From Rhodospirillaceae bacterium (lineage in GTDB: Bacteria > Pseudomonadota > Alphaproteobacteria > UBA6615), in the NCBI GenBank assembly GCA_018702955.1, contig JABJEK010000101.1, positions 1 through 64,000 on the forward strand: DNA of 64,000 bases. Reading direction: 5' to 3'. This document shows, one piece after another, positions 29,579 through 37,601 of the stretch. The position numbers and the translations under genes were made by a program. The notes under the pieces are model-generated. The model was given only the letters and a program-made list of their open reading frames with translations. It was not told the origin of the DNA and ran no database searches. Position 1 is the first letter of the stretch; the number at the start of each line of letters is the position of its first letter.

Positions 29579-31255
29579 TCAGCCCGTCGTCGCGAGCTGC
29601 GTCTCCACCCGGCCGAGCAGAAAGCGCGCCCGCTCCTGCCCCTGGTCCAGCGCCGCGCGCAGCCAGCGCCGCGCCTGCGCCAGGTCCTGGCGCACGCCGC
29701 GTCCCTCGAAATACAACGCGCCCAGATGAAATTGCGCGCTCGCCTCCCCCGCCGCGGCCAACGGCTGCCAGACCTCGTAGGCGCGAGCATAATTCTTCGT
29801 CTCATAGGCCCGGATGCCCGCCAGCACGGAGCCGGTACGGATCACCGGCGCGGCCGGCACGGGGGGATGTTCCAGTGATGGTTGGGCCAAAACGGGAATC
29901 TCCAGCGCCGGGGGCACCATTGCGATCATCTCGACACTCTCATCTTCCGCAGATGCGGTCACCGGCGCCATGACGTCGTAGGTTTCCTGATCGTGCATGG
30001 GGTCGGCAGCCTCGGTCGAGGGCATCTCGAAATCACGGGCCGGTTTCAAACCGGCCCCTACACCTATCGAGGATAAATTTTCCGTAGGGGCGGGTTTCAA
30101 ACCCGCCCGCGCCAACCCACCAATATCCTCAAGCGCCGCCGTCGCGGCCGCCAGATCACGCGCGATCCGATCGATCTCCCGGCGCAGCGCCACACGTTCG
30201 CCCGCATGCCGGGCGCGCAGGGTGAGGTTGCGGGTCTGCTCCGCCTCCAGCCGCGCACGCAACCCATCGCGCGATTGTACCGCCGTCAGGTCCCGGGCCA
30301 GGGTCGGCAGGCTTCCGGCGAGCAACACCGGCCGGGCATCCAGGCGCGCGAGCGGCACGACGTCGGGCGACGGATTGGCTGCCAAATCAGTCCCCAGCGC
30401 CGCCATCGCCTCACCCGCCGACGCAAACTCTCGCGCCAAACCCGTGATCTCACGCATCAGCGCCGCGCGGGCAAGATCGTGACGCACCTCGGCAACCCGC
30501 AGGGCTTCGACCTCGGCGCGGGTGTCCTCGTCCGGCGTCTGATTTGTCACCTGCAGTGTCAGACGTTCGATCGCCCCTTCGAGGGACAGGCGCAACGCCG
30601 CCGCGTCCTCCACGGCGCGCTCCTGTGCCACCCGCGCGCGCGTACGCTCCGTATCGAGGCGCCGGTGCAGGCTCTCGATCTCGTCTTTCGCCGCCGCCAG
30701 CGCATCCTCGGCCTTGTTCGGCTCGCGCGACACCGACGTGATCGGTGCGCTTTGCGGTGCCTGCACGCCCAGACCGGGATCGGCGGGCGGCCGGGCGCCC
30801 GTCATGATCGCCTCGATCCGCGCCCGCAAGACCCGGTCATGTTCTGCCCTCGATGCGATGGCCTCATAGGTCTCGATGGTCAGGCCCGTGGCGTCGATGG
30901 CGTCATGCATGCGCGCGCGCATCTCGTCGAACAGGGCCTCGGCCCGGTCCGGCCGCCCGGCGATGTTGGCCACCGCGATCTTGGGTGAGTATTCATTGCG
31001 CAACGCCCCCACGATCCGTGTGGCCCGGGCGAACGCATCGAGGGTACGGCCGTCATAGGTTCCGGTGGCGGCGCCGGGTACGCCTGCCGCAGACACGTTT
31101 GGCGGTGCCACGCGTGCCTGCTGCGCATTCTCGGTCGTGGTTTGCTGCGCCAGCCCCTGTGCCAGCGCGGCGGGCGCGCTCAGCGCCGTCATGGCCGCCA
31201 GCATGGCGCCTGCGCCGGCAAGCACGGCCAGCCAGCCTGTGACCCGATCGGTCAT
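29579..31255 (-). CDS. Exported protein with coiled-coil region and C-terminal Sel1-like repeats
   Basis: Signal peptide/TM at MTDRVTGWLAVLAGAGAMLAAMTALSAPAALAQ; C-term AGEASAQFHLGALYFEGRGVRQDLAQARRWLRAALDQG; contains AGLKPAPT...GAGLKPAR insertion. Confidence 0.8.
   Translation of the reverse strand: MTDRVTGWLAVLAGAGAMLAAMTALSAPAALAQGLAQQTTTENAQQARVAPPNVSAAGVPGAATGTYDGRTLDAFARATRIVGALRNEYSPKIAVANIAGRPDRAEALFDEMRARMHDAIDATGLTIETYEAIASRAEHDRVLRARIEAIMTGARPPADPGLGVQAPQSAPITSVSREPNKAEDALAAAKDEIESLHRRLDTERTRARVAQERAVEDAAALRLSLEGAIERLTLQVTNQTPDEDTRAEVEALRVAEVRHDLARAALMREITGLAREFASAGEAMAALGTDLAANPSPDVVPLARLDARPVLLAGSLPTLARDLTAVQSRDGLRARLEAEQTRNLTLRARHAGERVALRREIDRIARDLAAATAALEDIGGLARAGLKPAPTENLSSIGVGAGLKPARDFEMPSTEAADPMHDQETYDVMAPVTASAEDESVEMIAMVPPALEIPVLAQPSLEHPPVPAAPVIRTGSVLAGIRAYETKNYARAYEVWQPLAAAGEASAQFHLGALYFEGRGVRQDLAQARRWLRAALDQGQERARFLLGRVETQLATTG
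30036..30110. repeat. Nested palindromic element, copy 1 (inside CDS 29579..31255)
   Basis: GGGCCGGTTTCAAACCGGCCCCTAC - 22 nt - GTAGGGGCGGGTTTCAAACCCGCCC. Confidence 0.9.
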
Positions 31256-31455
31256 GAACCTGTCTCCCCTGTTTCTTCCTTGCGTGGAAAAACCACGCGA
31301 CATCGCAGGGCACAGCCTCACGCAGGCAGGCTTAGAGGAGCGTTAAGAATTCAGAAAGTTTTAGATGATTGGCGTTGCACCTGCCGGTCGAAAGAGGTCG
31401 AAACCCATTGATCCGCCTCAATCGCCGCGCCGCGTGCGGTGTTATGCTGCGCGTC

Positions 31456-33027
31456 ATGGTTCGCAGCCTTTTCTTCTCTACCCTCCTCGTCGCGACTGTC
31501 TTGCTGGCCGCCGGCGATCTATCGGCCGCAACGCGCGACGGGCTGCCCAATACCGGCGATCCCGGCTTCCGCTTCGAGGGCAAGGGCGCGCCGGAACTAT
31601 CGACCGATTTCGAAAAGCGCCGCAGCGAGGCCATCGCCGGTGATGCCGAGGCGGCCAATCTTCTGGGCTTCCTCCACGCCCGCGGGCGCGGCGTCGCGCA
31701 GGACTATACGAAGGCGTTGCGCTGGTACGGGCTGGCGGCACAACGGGGCCACACCGAGGCCCAGTTCAACCTCGCTCTGTTACACCAGTTCGGGCTCGGC
31801 ACCCCGCCCGACCCGGACAAGGCAATCGTTTGGTATCGCCGCGCGGCCGATGGGGGGAACCCCTTCGCCCGCTTCAACCTCGGCCAGGTCTATTTGTTCG
31901 GAACCGGGGTCGCGATCGACCATGCCATGGCGGCGAAGTGGTTCCGGTTGGCGGCGGATCAGGGCCACGCCACCGCCCAGCTCAACCTGGGCTTCCTCCA
32001 TTTTGTGGGTCGCGGGGTCGCGCGGGACATCCCCACCGCGCTGTCCTGGTACCGCCGGGCCGCACAGCAAGGCGAACCCGACGCCCAGCTCAACCTGGCC
32101 AACCTGCTCTACAGCGGCGCGCCCGATATCGCGGCCGACGAAGCTGATGACGACGACGCATCCGATGGAACAACGGGCACACCGGCAACCACACAGTCCG
32201 GCGTCACCATCGATCACGACGCGGCAGCAAGCTGGTACCGGCGCGCCGCCGAAAGCGGTCACCCCGAGGCCCAACTGAATCTGGGCGCGCTTTATCTTCG
32301 CGGGCACGGCGTCGAAAAGGATGCGAGCCAGGCCCTGAATTGGTTCCAGCGCGCCGCCGCCCGGGACAACGCGGCCGCGCAATACAATATCGGCTTGCTG
32401 TACGAGGCTGGACGGGGCGTCGCCCAGAGCGATGCGGAGGCCGCGATCTGGTATCGCCGTGCCGCCGAGGGCGGAAACCACGAGGCCCGCTTCAACCTGG
32501 GAGTTCTGTATGAATACGGGCGCGGCGTGTCCCGCGATGCGGCGGCGGCGCGCGACCTGTACCGCCAATCCGCCGACCAGGGGAACACCAGCGCCCGCTA
32601 CAATCTCGGCAACCTTTTATACAAGGGGGCACCCGGCGTGCCCGCCGACGCCGAGGCCGGGGCGAACTGGCTCCAGGCCGCCGCCGATCAGGGCCATGCC
32701 CGCGCGCAATTCAATCTCGGCGTGCTCTACGCGCGCGGCCATGGCCGACCGCAGGACCCGGCGCAGGCGACTGCCTGGTACCGGAAATCCGCCGATCAGG
32801 GCTATGACGCCGCACAGCTCGCCCTGGGTATCGCCCACGCGACGGGCGAAGGCGCGCCAAGAGATTTCATCGAGGCCTATCGCTGGTTCGCCATCGCCGC
32901 CCGGACAGGCAACCCCCAGGCGGTGCGCAATCGCGACCGCGCGGGCAAGGCGCTTTCACCCGATGAACTGCTCCAGGGCCAGGAACTGGTGCGCGACTGG
33001 CTGACAACGCACGGCGTGTCCGAATAG
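31456..33027 (+). CDS. Exported Sel1-repeat (TPR-like) protein
   Basis: Signal peptide MVRSLFFSTLLVATVLLAAGDLSA; ~10 Sel1 repeats such as AEAANLLGFLHARGRGVAQDYTKALRWYGLAAQRGH. Confidence 0.9.
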   Translation: MVRSLFFSTLLVATVLLAAGDLSAATRDGLPNTGDPGFRFEGKGAPELSTDFEKRRSEAIAGDAEAANLLGFLHARGRGVAQDYTKALRWYGLAAQRGHTEAQFNLALLHQFGLGTPPDPDKAIVWYRRAADGGNPFARFNLGQVYLFGTGVAIDHAMAAKWFRLAADQGHATAQLNLGFLHFVGRGVARDIPTALSWYRRAAQQGEPDAQLNLANLLYSGAPDIAADEADDDDASDGTTGTPATTQSGVTIDHDAAASWYRRAAESGHPEAQLNLGALYLRGHGVEKDASQALNWFQRAAARDNAAAQYNIGLLYEAGRGVAQSDAEAAIWYRRAAEGGNHEARFNLGVLYEYGRGVSRDAAAARDLYRQSADQGNTSARYNLGNLLYKGAPGVPADAEAGANWLQAAADQGHARAQFNLGVLYARGHGRPQDPAQATAWYRKSADQGYDAAQLALGIAHATGEGAPRDFIEAYRWFAIAARTGNPQAVRNRDRAGKALSPDELLQGQELVRDWLTTHGVSE

Positions 33028-33038
33028 GCTCAAGGCGT

Positions 33039-33064
33039 CCTGCCCGGGCCTGTTCCGGGCATCC
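33039..33064. repeat. Short REP-like inverted repeat (TGCCCGGGCCTGTTCCGGGCA)
   Basis: Imperfect palindrome, similar to that at 34606-34632; both are followed by CACG(T/C)CTATC(G/C)GTCACGCAG and a nested palindrome. Confidence 0.7.
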
Positions 33065-33092
33065 ACGTCTATCGGTCACGCAGAATCGGTAG

Positions 33093-33162
33093 CCGGGTGG
33101 GTTTAAAACCCACCCCTACCTAGCGTAACGGGGTTGTAGGGGCGGATTTCAAACCCGCCCGC
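33093..33162. repeat. Nested palindromic element, copy 2
   Basis: CGGGTGGGTTTAAAACCCACCCCTAC - 16 nt - GTAGGGGCGGATTTCAAACCCGCCCGC; ends 2 nt from VOC stop. Confidence 0.9.
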
Positions 33163-33164
33163 GT

Positions 33165-33716
33165 CTACGCCCCGCCACCCATCTCCGCAGCCATCATCTT
33201 TTCCCGTTCATCCGCCGCCATGAAGCCCGCATCCTCGCGGCAATGGGCCTCGGTCATGGCCATGATCTCATCATTGGGCAGGGTGAGGTCGAACGGGTGG
33301 GCATGGCGCTGGGGCACATGCCAGGGCGTGTGAACATAGATCTCGATGCGGTTGCCCTCGGGATCATTGAAATAGAACGACCAGGCGTTGCCGTGGGTGA
33401 TCATCCGGTTCACGTCGCGCCCCGCCGCAATAACCCGCTCATACAGGACCCGTTGCTCGTCGAGTGAGCCGAGCAGGAAGGATATCTGCTGGGCGAAGGC
33501 CGAGGCGTCCTGCCCGCCCGGTGCGTCGATCAGCACAAACTCATGATGTTCGCCCGGGTCGCTCGACATGAAGATGATCCGCGAGGGCGGGTCGCCGAAC
33601 GTGCCCCGGTCCGTGACCGTCAGCCCCATGACGTCGGTATAGAACGCCAGCATCGTGTCCATATCGTTGGTGTACAGGCCCAGATGCCGGAGTTTGGGCT
33701 TCGGGGTGATGGTCAT
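33165..33716 (-). CDS. VOC (glyoxalase/bleomycin resistance/extradiol dioxygenase) family protein
   Basis: LRHLGLYTNDMDTMLAFYTDVMGLTVTDRG, ITHGNAWSFYFNDPEGNRIEIYVHTPW. Confidence 0.9.
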   Translation of the reverse strand: MTITPKPKLRHLGLYTNDMDTMLAFYTDVMGLTVTDRGTFGDPPSRIIFMSSDPGEHHEFVLIDAPGGQDASAFAQQISFLLGSLDEQRVLYERVIAAGRDVNRMITHGNAWSFYFNDPEGNRIEIYVHTPWHVPQRHAHPFDLTLPNDEIMAMTEAHCREDAGFMAADEREKMMAAEMGGGA

Positions 33717-33902
33717 GGCAGGCTCCCGCTGTCGATCGTGCGAATAAACACAATTGCGGGATGCCCGAATTCAGCGCGAGCCCCCGCAGCATGGAGTTTT
33801 CAACGCCGCAGCACAGCGGTCGATGATCTGGATCAAATCGAAATCGGCGGAAATCACCAAGCCTCGGCGGAAACACCAAACCACGTCATGGCGAATCGGC
33901 AA

Positions 33903-33972
33903 CCGGGTGGGTTTAAAACCCACCCCTACGGGGAATGACGCGATTGTAGGGGCGGGTTTCAAACCCGCCCGC
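33903..33972. repeat. Nested palindromic element, copy 3
   Basis: CGGGTGGGTTTAAAACCCACCCCTAC - 16 nt - GTAGGGGCGGGTTTCAAACCCGCCCGC; ends 2 nt from VOC paralogue stop. Confidence 0.92.
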
Positions 33973-33974
33973 GC

Positions 33975-34520
33975 CTACGCCGTAGCGCCCATCTTCGCGG
34001 CCATCTTCTTTTCCCAGTCGGCCGCCATCATGAAGCCCGCATCCTCGCGGCAATGGGCCTCGGTCATGGCCATGATCTCGTCGTTGGACTGGGACAGATC
34101 GAATGGGTGCCCGTGAGGCTGGGTCACGTACCACGGCGTGTGGACGTAGCACTCGACGCGGTTGCCGTTCGGGTCCTGGAAATAGATCGACCAGGCGTTG
34201 CCGTGGGTCAGCATGCGGTCGATGTTGATCCCCGCGCCGACCACCCGGCCATGCATCTCGCGCAGATCGTCGAGATTATCGAGCAGGAACGACATCTGCT
34301 GCACATGCACCGTCTCGCCGTCGCCCGCCGGCGGGTCGGCCAGCACGAATTCATGATGTTCGGTCGGGTCGCTCGACAGGAACACGATCCGCTGTTCCGG
34401 GTCGCCATACCGGCCGTCGTCGGTGACGGTCAGGCCCATGATGCCGGTATAGAAATCCAGCATCGCGTCCATGTCATGGGTGTACAGGCCGACGTGACGA
34501 AGCCGCAGTTTGAAGCTCAT
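33975..34520 (-). CDS. VOC family protein, tandem paralogue
   Basis: LRHVGLYTHDMDAMLDFYTGIMGLTVTDDG, LTHGNAWSIYFQDPNGNRVECYVHTPW; shares C-terminal NDEIMAMTEAHCREDAGFM with preceding VOC gene. Confidence 0.9.
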   Translation of the reverse strand: MSFKLRLRHVGLYTHDMDAMLDFYTGIMGLTVTDDGRYGDPEQRIVFLSSDPTEHHEFVLADPPAGDGETVHVQQMSFLLDNLDDLREMHGRVVGAGINIDRMLTHGNAWSIYFQDPNGNRVECYVHTPWYVTQPHGHPFDLSQSNDEIMAMTEAHCREDAGFMMAADWEKKMAAKMGATA

Positions 34521-34605
34521 GGGTCTCTCCGGTGGCGGGGAAGCAGTTTGCGGGACGATGATAAGCCCGCACCGACCTCCCGTCATGCCTGCATTTTCAA
34601 AGATC

Positions 34606-34632
34606 GTCATGCCCGGACTTGATCCGGGCATT
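34606..34632. repeat. Short REP-like inverted repeat (GTCATGCCCGGACTTGATCCGGGCATTC)
   Basis: ATGCCCGGA-CTTGA-TCCGGGCAT palindrome. Confidence 0.8.
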
Positions 34633-34661
34633 CACGCCTATCCGTCACGCAGGACCGGCAA

Positions 34662-34730
34662 CCGGGTGGGTTTGAAACCCACCCCTACGGGGATTTCCAG
34701 GGTTGTAGGGGCGGGTTTCAAACCCGCCCG
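34662..34730. repeat. Nested palindromic element, copy 4
   Basis: CGGGTGGGTTTGAAACCCACCCCTAC - 16 nt - GTAGGGGCGGGTTTCAAACCCGCCCG; abuts hydrolase stop codon at 34731. Confidence 0.92.
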
Positions 34731-35531
34731 TCAGGCAACCGCCGCCTCGATATGGGCAAACAGCGCCGCATCGAATGCCGCCGGGTTCTCCATATTCGAG
34801 ATGTGCGAGGCCGGGTCCAGGATCACGCATTGGGAACCCGCCACGGCGGCATGCATCTGCCGGGACGCCGCAGGCGGCGTGCTGCCGTCGGACGCGCCCG
34901 TCATGAACAGGCTCGGCACCGTGATCTCGCCCAGCCGGGGCAGATAGTTGAGGCCCTGCAGCGCACCGGCACAGCCCATGTAGCCCTCGACCGAGGTCTC
35001 GCGGATCATCTTTCGCACATGATCGAGCACCGGCGCGTTCGCCGCCTCGGCCTGGAAGTCCTCGGTGAACCAGCGCGCCACGGTGGGCTCCACTAGCGCC
35101 GCCATGCCCTTGTCGCGGGCCAGCGCGATGCGGTCGACCCAGGGTGCGGCCCATTCCGGGTCCGCGAACGGCCGCGCGTCACATGCCGCCAGGCTAATCA
35201 GCCGGTCGCCATGCTCGATCGCCATGCCGAGCCCGGCCATCCCGCCGAGCGACAGTCCCACATAATGGGCGCGGTCGACGCCGACGGCGTCCATCAGCGC
35301 GATGATGTCGGAGACCAGCAATTCGAAACTGTAGGGCCCTTCCGGGGCGGAGGATTGGCCGTGGCCACGCGTGTCGTAGCGCAGGATGCGGTAGCGATCA
35401 GCCAGCTGGGCCACCTCGCCGTCCCACATGGTGACGTCGGTCGTCAGCGAGTTCGAAAACACGATCCACGGCGCGCCTTCGGGCCCGTCGAGTTCGTAGC
35501 GGAAGTTGATGCCGTTGAGGGTGATGTTCAT
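34731..35531 (-). CDS. Alpha/beta hydrolase, 3-oxoadipate enol-lactonase-like
   Basis: MNITLNGINFRYELDGPEGAPWIVFSNSLTTDVTMWDGEV, YDTRGHGQSSAP, YVGLSLGGMAGLGMAIEHGDRL. Confidence 0.88.
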   Translation of the reverse strand: MNITLNGINFRYELDGPEGAPWIVFSNSLTTDVTMWDGEVAQLADRYRILRYDTRGHGQSSAPEGPYSFELLVSDIIALMDAVGVDRAHYVGLSLGGMAGLGMAIEHGDRLISLAACDARPFADPEWAAPWVDRIALARDKGMAALVEPTVARWFTEDFQAEAANAPVLDHVRKMIRETSVEGYMGCAGALQGLNYLPRLGEITVPSLFMTGASDGSTPPAASRQMHAAVAGSQCVILDPASHISNMENPAAFDAALFAHIEAAVA

Positions 35532-35534
35532 TTG

Positions 35535-37340
35535 TTACTTCTCCGCCTTCTCGCCTTTCGGCAGCACCTTCTTCAGGTGCAGTTCGCGCAGCCTTGTGTC
35601 GTCCACCTCGGCCGGGGCGCCCATCATCAGGTCTTCGGCGCGCTGGTTCATCGGGAAGGCGATGACCTCGCGGATGTTGGGCTCGTCGGCGATCAGCATG
35701 ACGATGCGGTCGATGCCGGGTGCCGACCCGCCATGAGGCGGCGCGCCGTAGCGGAAGGCGTTGAACATGCCGGCGAACTCGCGCTCGACCGTCTCGCGGT
35801 CATAGCCCGCGATCTCGAAGGCCTTGAGCATGATGTCGGGCCGGTGATTCCGGATCGCGCCGGATGACAGCTCCACGCCGTTGCAGATGATGTCGTACTG
35901 GTAGGCGAGGATATCGAGCGGGTCTTCGGCATCGAGTGCGGCCATCTCGCCCTGGGGCATCGAGAACGGGTTGTGCGAAAACTCGATCGCACCCGTGTCC
36001 TTGTCCTTCTCGTACATCGGGTAATCGACGATCCAGCAGAAGTCGTAGCGGCCGGTCGGGATCAGATCGAGATCCTCGCCAATCTTGGTGCGCGCCTTGC
36101 CGGCCAGATCGGCCGCCTCGCCCGGGTCACCGGCGGAGAAGAACACGGCGTCGCCGTCTTTCAGGCCCGCGAGTTCCTTGAGTTTCTCGAGCCGCTCACC
36201 GGCGACGAACTTGGCGATCGGGCCCTTGCCCTCGCCGTTCTCCAGAATGATGTAACCCAGCCCGGGCGCGCCCTCTTCGCGGGCCCAGTCGTTGAGCTTG
36301 TCGAACCAGCTGCGCGGCTGCGACCCGCCGCCCGGTGCGGGAATGGCGCGCACGGTACCGCCCTTGGCCACCAGACCGGCGAAAATCTTGAAATCCGAGC
36401 CGGCAAACACATCGGCCACGTCGGCGATCTCGATCGGGTTGCGCAGGTCGGGCTTGTCGTTGCCGTATTTCAGCATCGATTCCGCAAACGGAATGCGCGG
36501 GAACGGCGTCGGGGTCACGGTCCAGGGCTCATCCCGGTTGAACCCGGCGAATTCCTCGAACACGCCCGCGATCACCGGCTCGATGGCGTCGAACACGTCG
36601 TCCTGGGTGGCGTAGGCCATCTCGAAATCGAGCTGGTAGAACTCGCCCGGCGAGCGGTCGGCGCGGGCATCTTCATCGCGAAAACACGGCGCGATCTGGA
36701 AATACTTGTCGAAGCCCGCGACCATCAGCAGCTGCTTGAACTGCTGCGGCGCCTGGGGCAACGCATAGAATTTGCCCGGATGCAGGCGCGACGGCACCAG
36801 ATAATCGCGCGCACCCTCGGGCGACGACGCGGTCAGGATTGGTGTCTGGAATTCCTTGAAGTGGGCATCGATCATCCGCCGGCGGATCGACGCGATAACG
36901 TCGTTGCGCAGCAGGATGTTGCGCGCGACCTTCTCGCGCCGCAGATCGAGATAGCGGTATCGCAGGCGAATTTCCTCGCCCGTATCCTCGTCCGAATTCA
37001 CCTGCAGGGGCAGCTGGTCGGCGGCGTTCTCGACATGCACCTCGGCCATGCCGACCTCGACCGACCCGGTCGGGAGGATCGCGTTGATCGTGTCTTCGGA
37101 GCGGGAGACGACAGGTCCGGTGACCGTGATCACCGATTCCAGCCGCGCGTCCTCGACGGCCGCGAAAATCGGGCTCGACGTGTCGATCACGCACTGGGTG
37201 ATGCCATACTGGTCGCGCAGATCGACGAACAGAAGATTGCCATGGTCGCGCTTGCGGTGGATCCAGCCCGACAGGCGCACGGTATCGCCCGCATTCTCGT
37301 CGCGCAGTTCACCACAGGTATGAGTTCGATAGGGATGCAT
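35535..37340 (-). CDS. aspS: Aspartyl-tRNA synthetase (probably non-discriminating, given gatCA)
   Basis: [85 protein letters not shown]. Confidence 0.97.
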   Translation of the reverse strand: MHPYRTHTCGELRDENAGDTVRLSGWIHRKRDHGNLLFVDLRDQYGITQCVIDTSSPIFAAVEDARLESVITVTGPVVSRSEDTINAILPTGSVEVGMAEVHVENAADQLPLQVNSDEDTGEEIRLRYRYLDLRREKVARNILLRNDVIASIRRRMIDAHFKEFQTPILTASSPEGARDYLVPSRLHPGKFYALPQAPQQFKQLLMVAGFDKYFQIAPCFRDEDARADRSPGEFYQLDFEMAYATQDDVFDAIEPVIAGVFEEFAGFNRDEPWTVTPTPFPRIPFAESMLKYGNDKPDLRNPIEIADVADVFAGSDFKIFAGLVAKGGTVRAIPAPGGGSQPRSWFDKLNDWAREEGAPGLGYIILENGEGKGPIAKFVAGERLEKLKELAGLKDGDAVFFSAGDPGEAADLAGKARTKIGEDLDLIPTGRYDFCWIVDYPMYEKDKDTGAIEFSHNPFSMPQGEMAALDAEDPLDILAYQYDIICNGVELSSGAIRNHRPDIMLKAFEIAGYDRETVEREFAGMFNAFRYGAPPHGGSAPGIDRIVMLIADEPNIREVIAFPMNQRAEDLMMGAPAEVDDTRLRELHLKKVLPKGEKAEK

Positions 37341-37458
37341 GTTTCGTCCCGGAAAAGCTGGAAATCGGCCCGTTTTTGCTCACGGGCGGGCTATCGGGCC
37401 AATGGCCACGGATCGACCGCGCCTGTCAAGGCCGCACCGGTTGGTCGGCGAGGCTTCG

Positions 37459-37556
37459 AGCGGGTTTCAAACCCGCCCCTACGGTCGATGACGGATCAGT
37501 CGAATACCCGGGTACAGCATATGCCTGATGTAGGGGCGGGTTTTCAACCCGCCCGC
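37459..37556. repeat. Nested palindromic element, copy 5 (long spacer)
   Basis: GCGGGTTTCAAACCCGCCCCTAC - 47 nt - GTAGGGGCGGGTTTTCAACCCGCCCGC; between divergent aspS and rnd. Confidence 0.88.
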
Positions 37557-37601
37557 TTCGCGCCTTCCCCACCCGCAAGAATCCCTGTAGAACCGCCCTC
37601 C

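Noticed and set aside
33754-34116. Small ORFs with GLKPTPTG.../GAGFKPAR motifs (also 34510..34947 and 34645..35154)
   Set aside because: They are translations of the palindromic repeat plus antisense of neighbouring genes. Only the copy inside 29579..31255 lies in a supported gene.
35973-37601. 937-aa plus-strand ORF covering the antisense of aspS and fused to rnd
   Set aside because: The upstream part is the antisense shadow of aspS in GC-rich DNA. Real rnd starts at ATG 37602 (MNVISDTEALTAF), and the antisense translation has no recognisable domain.
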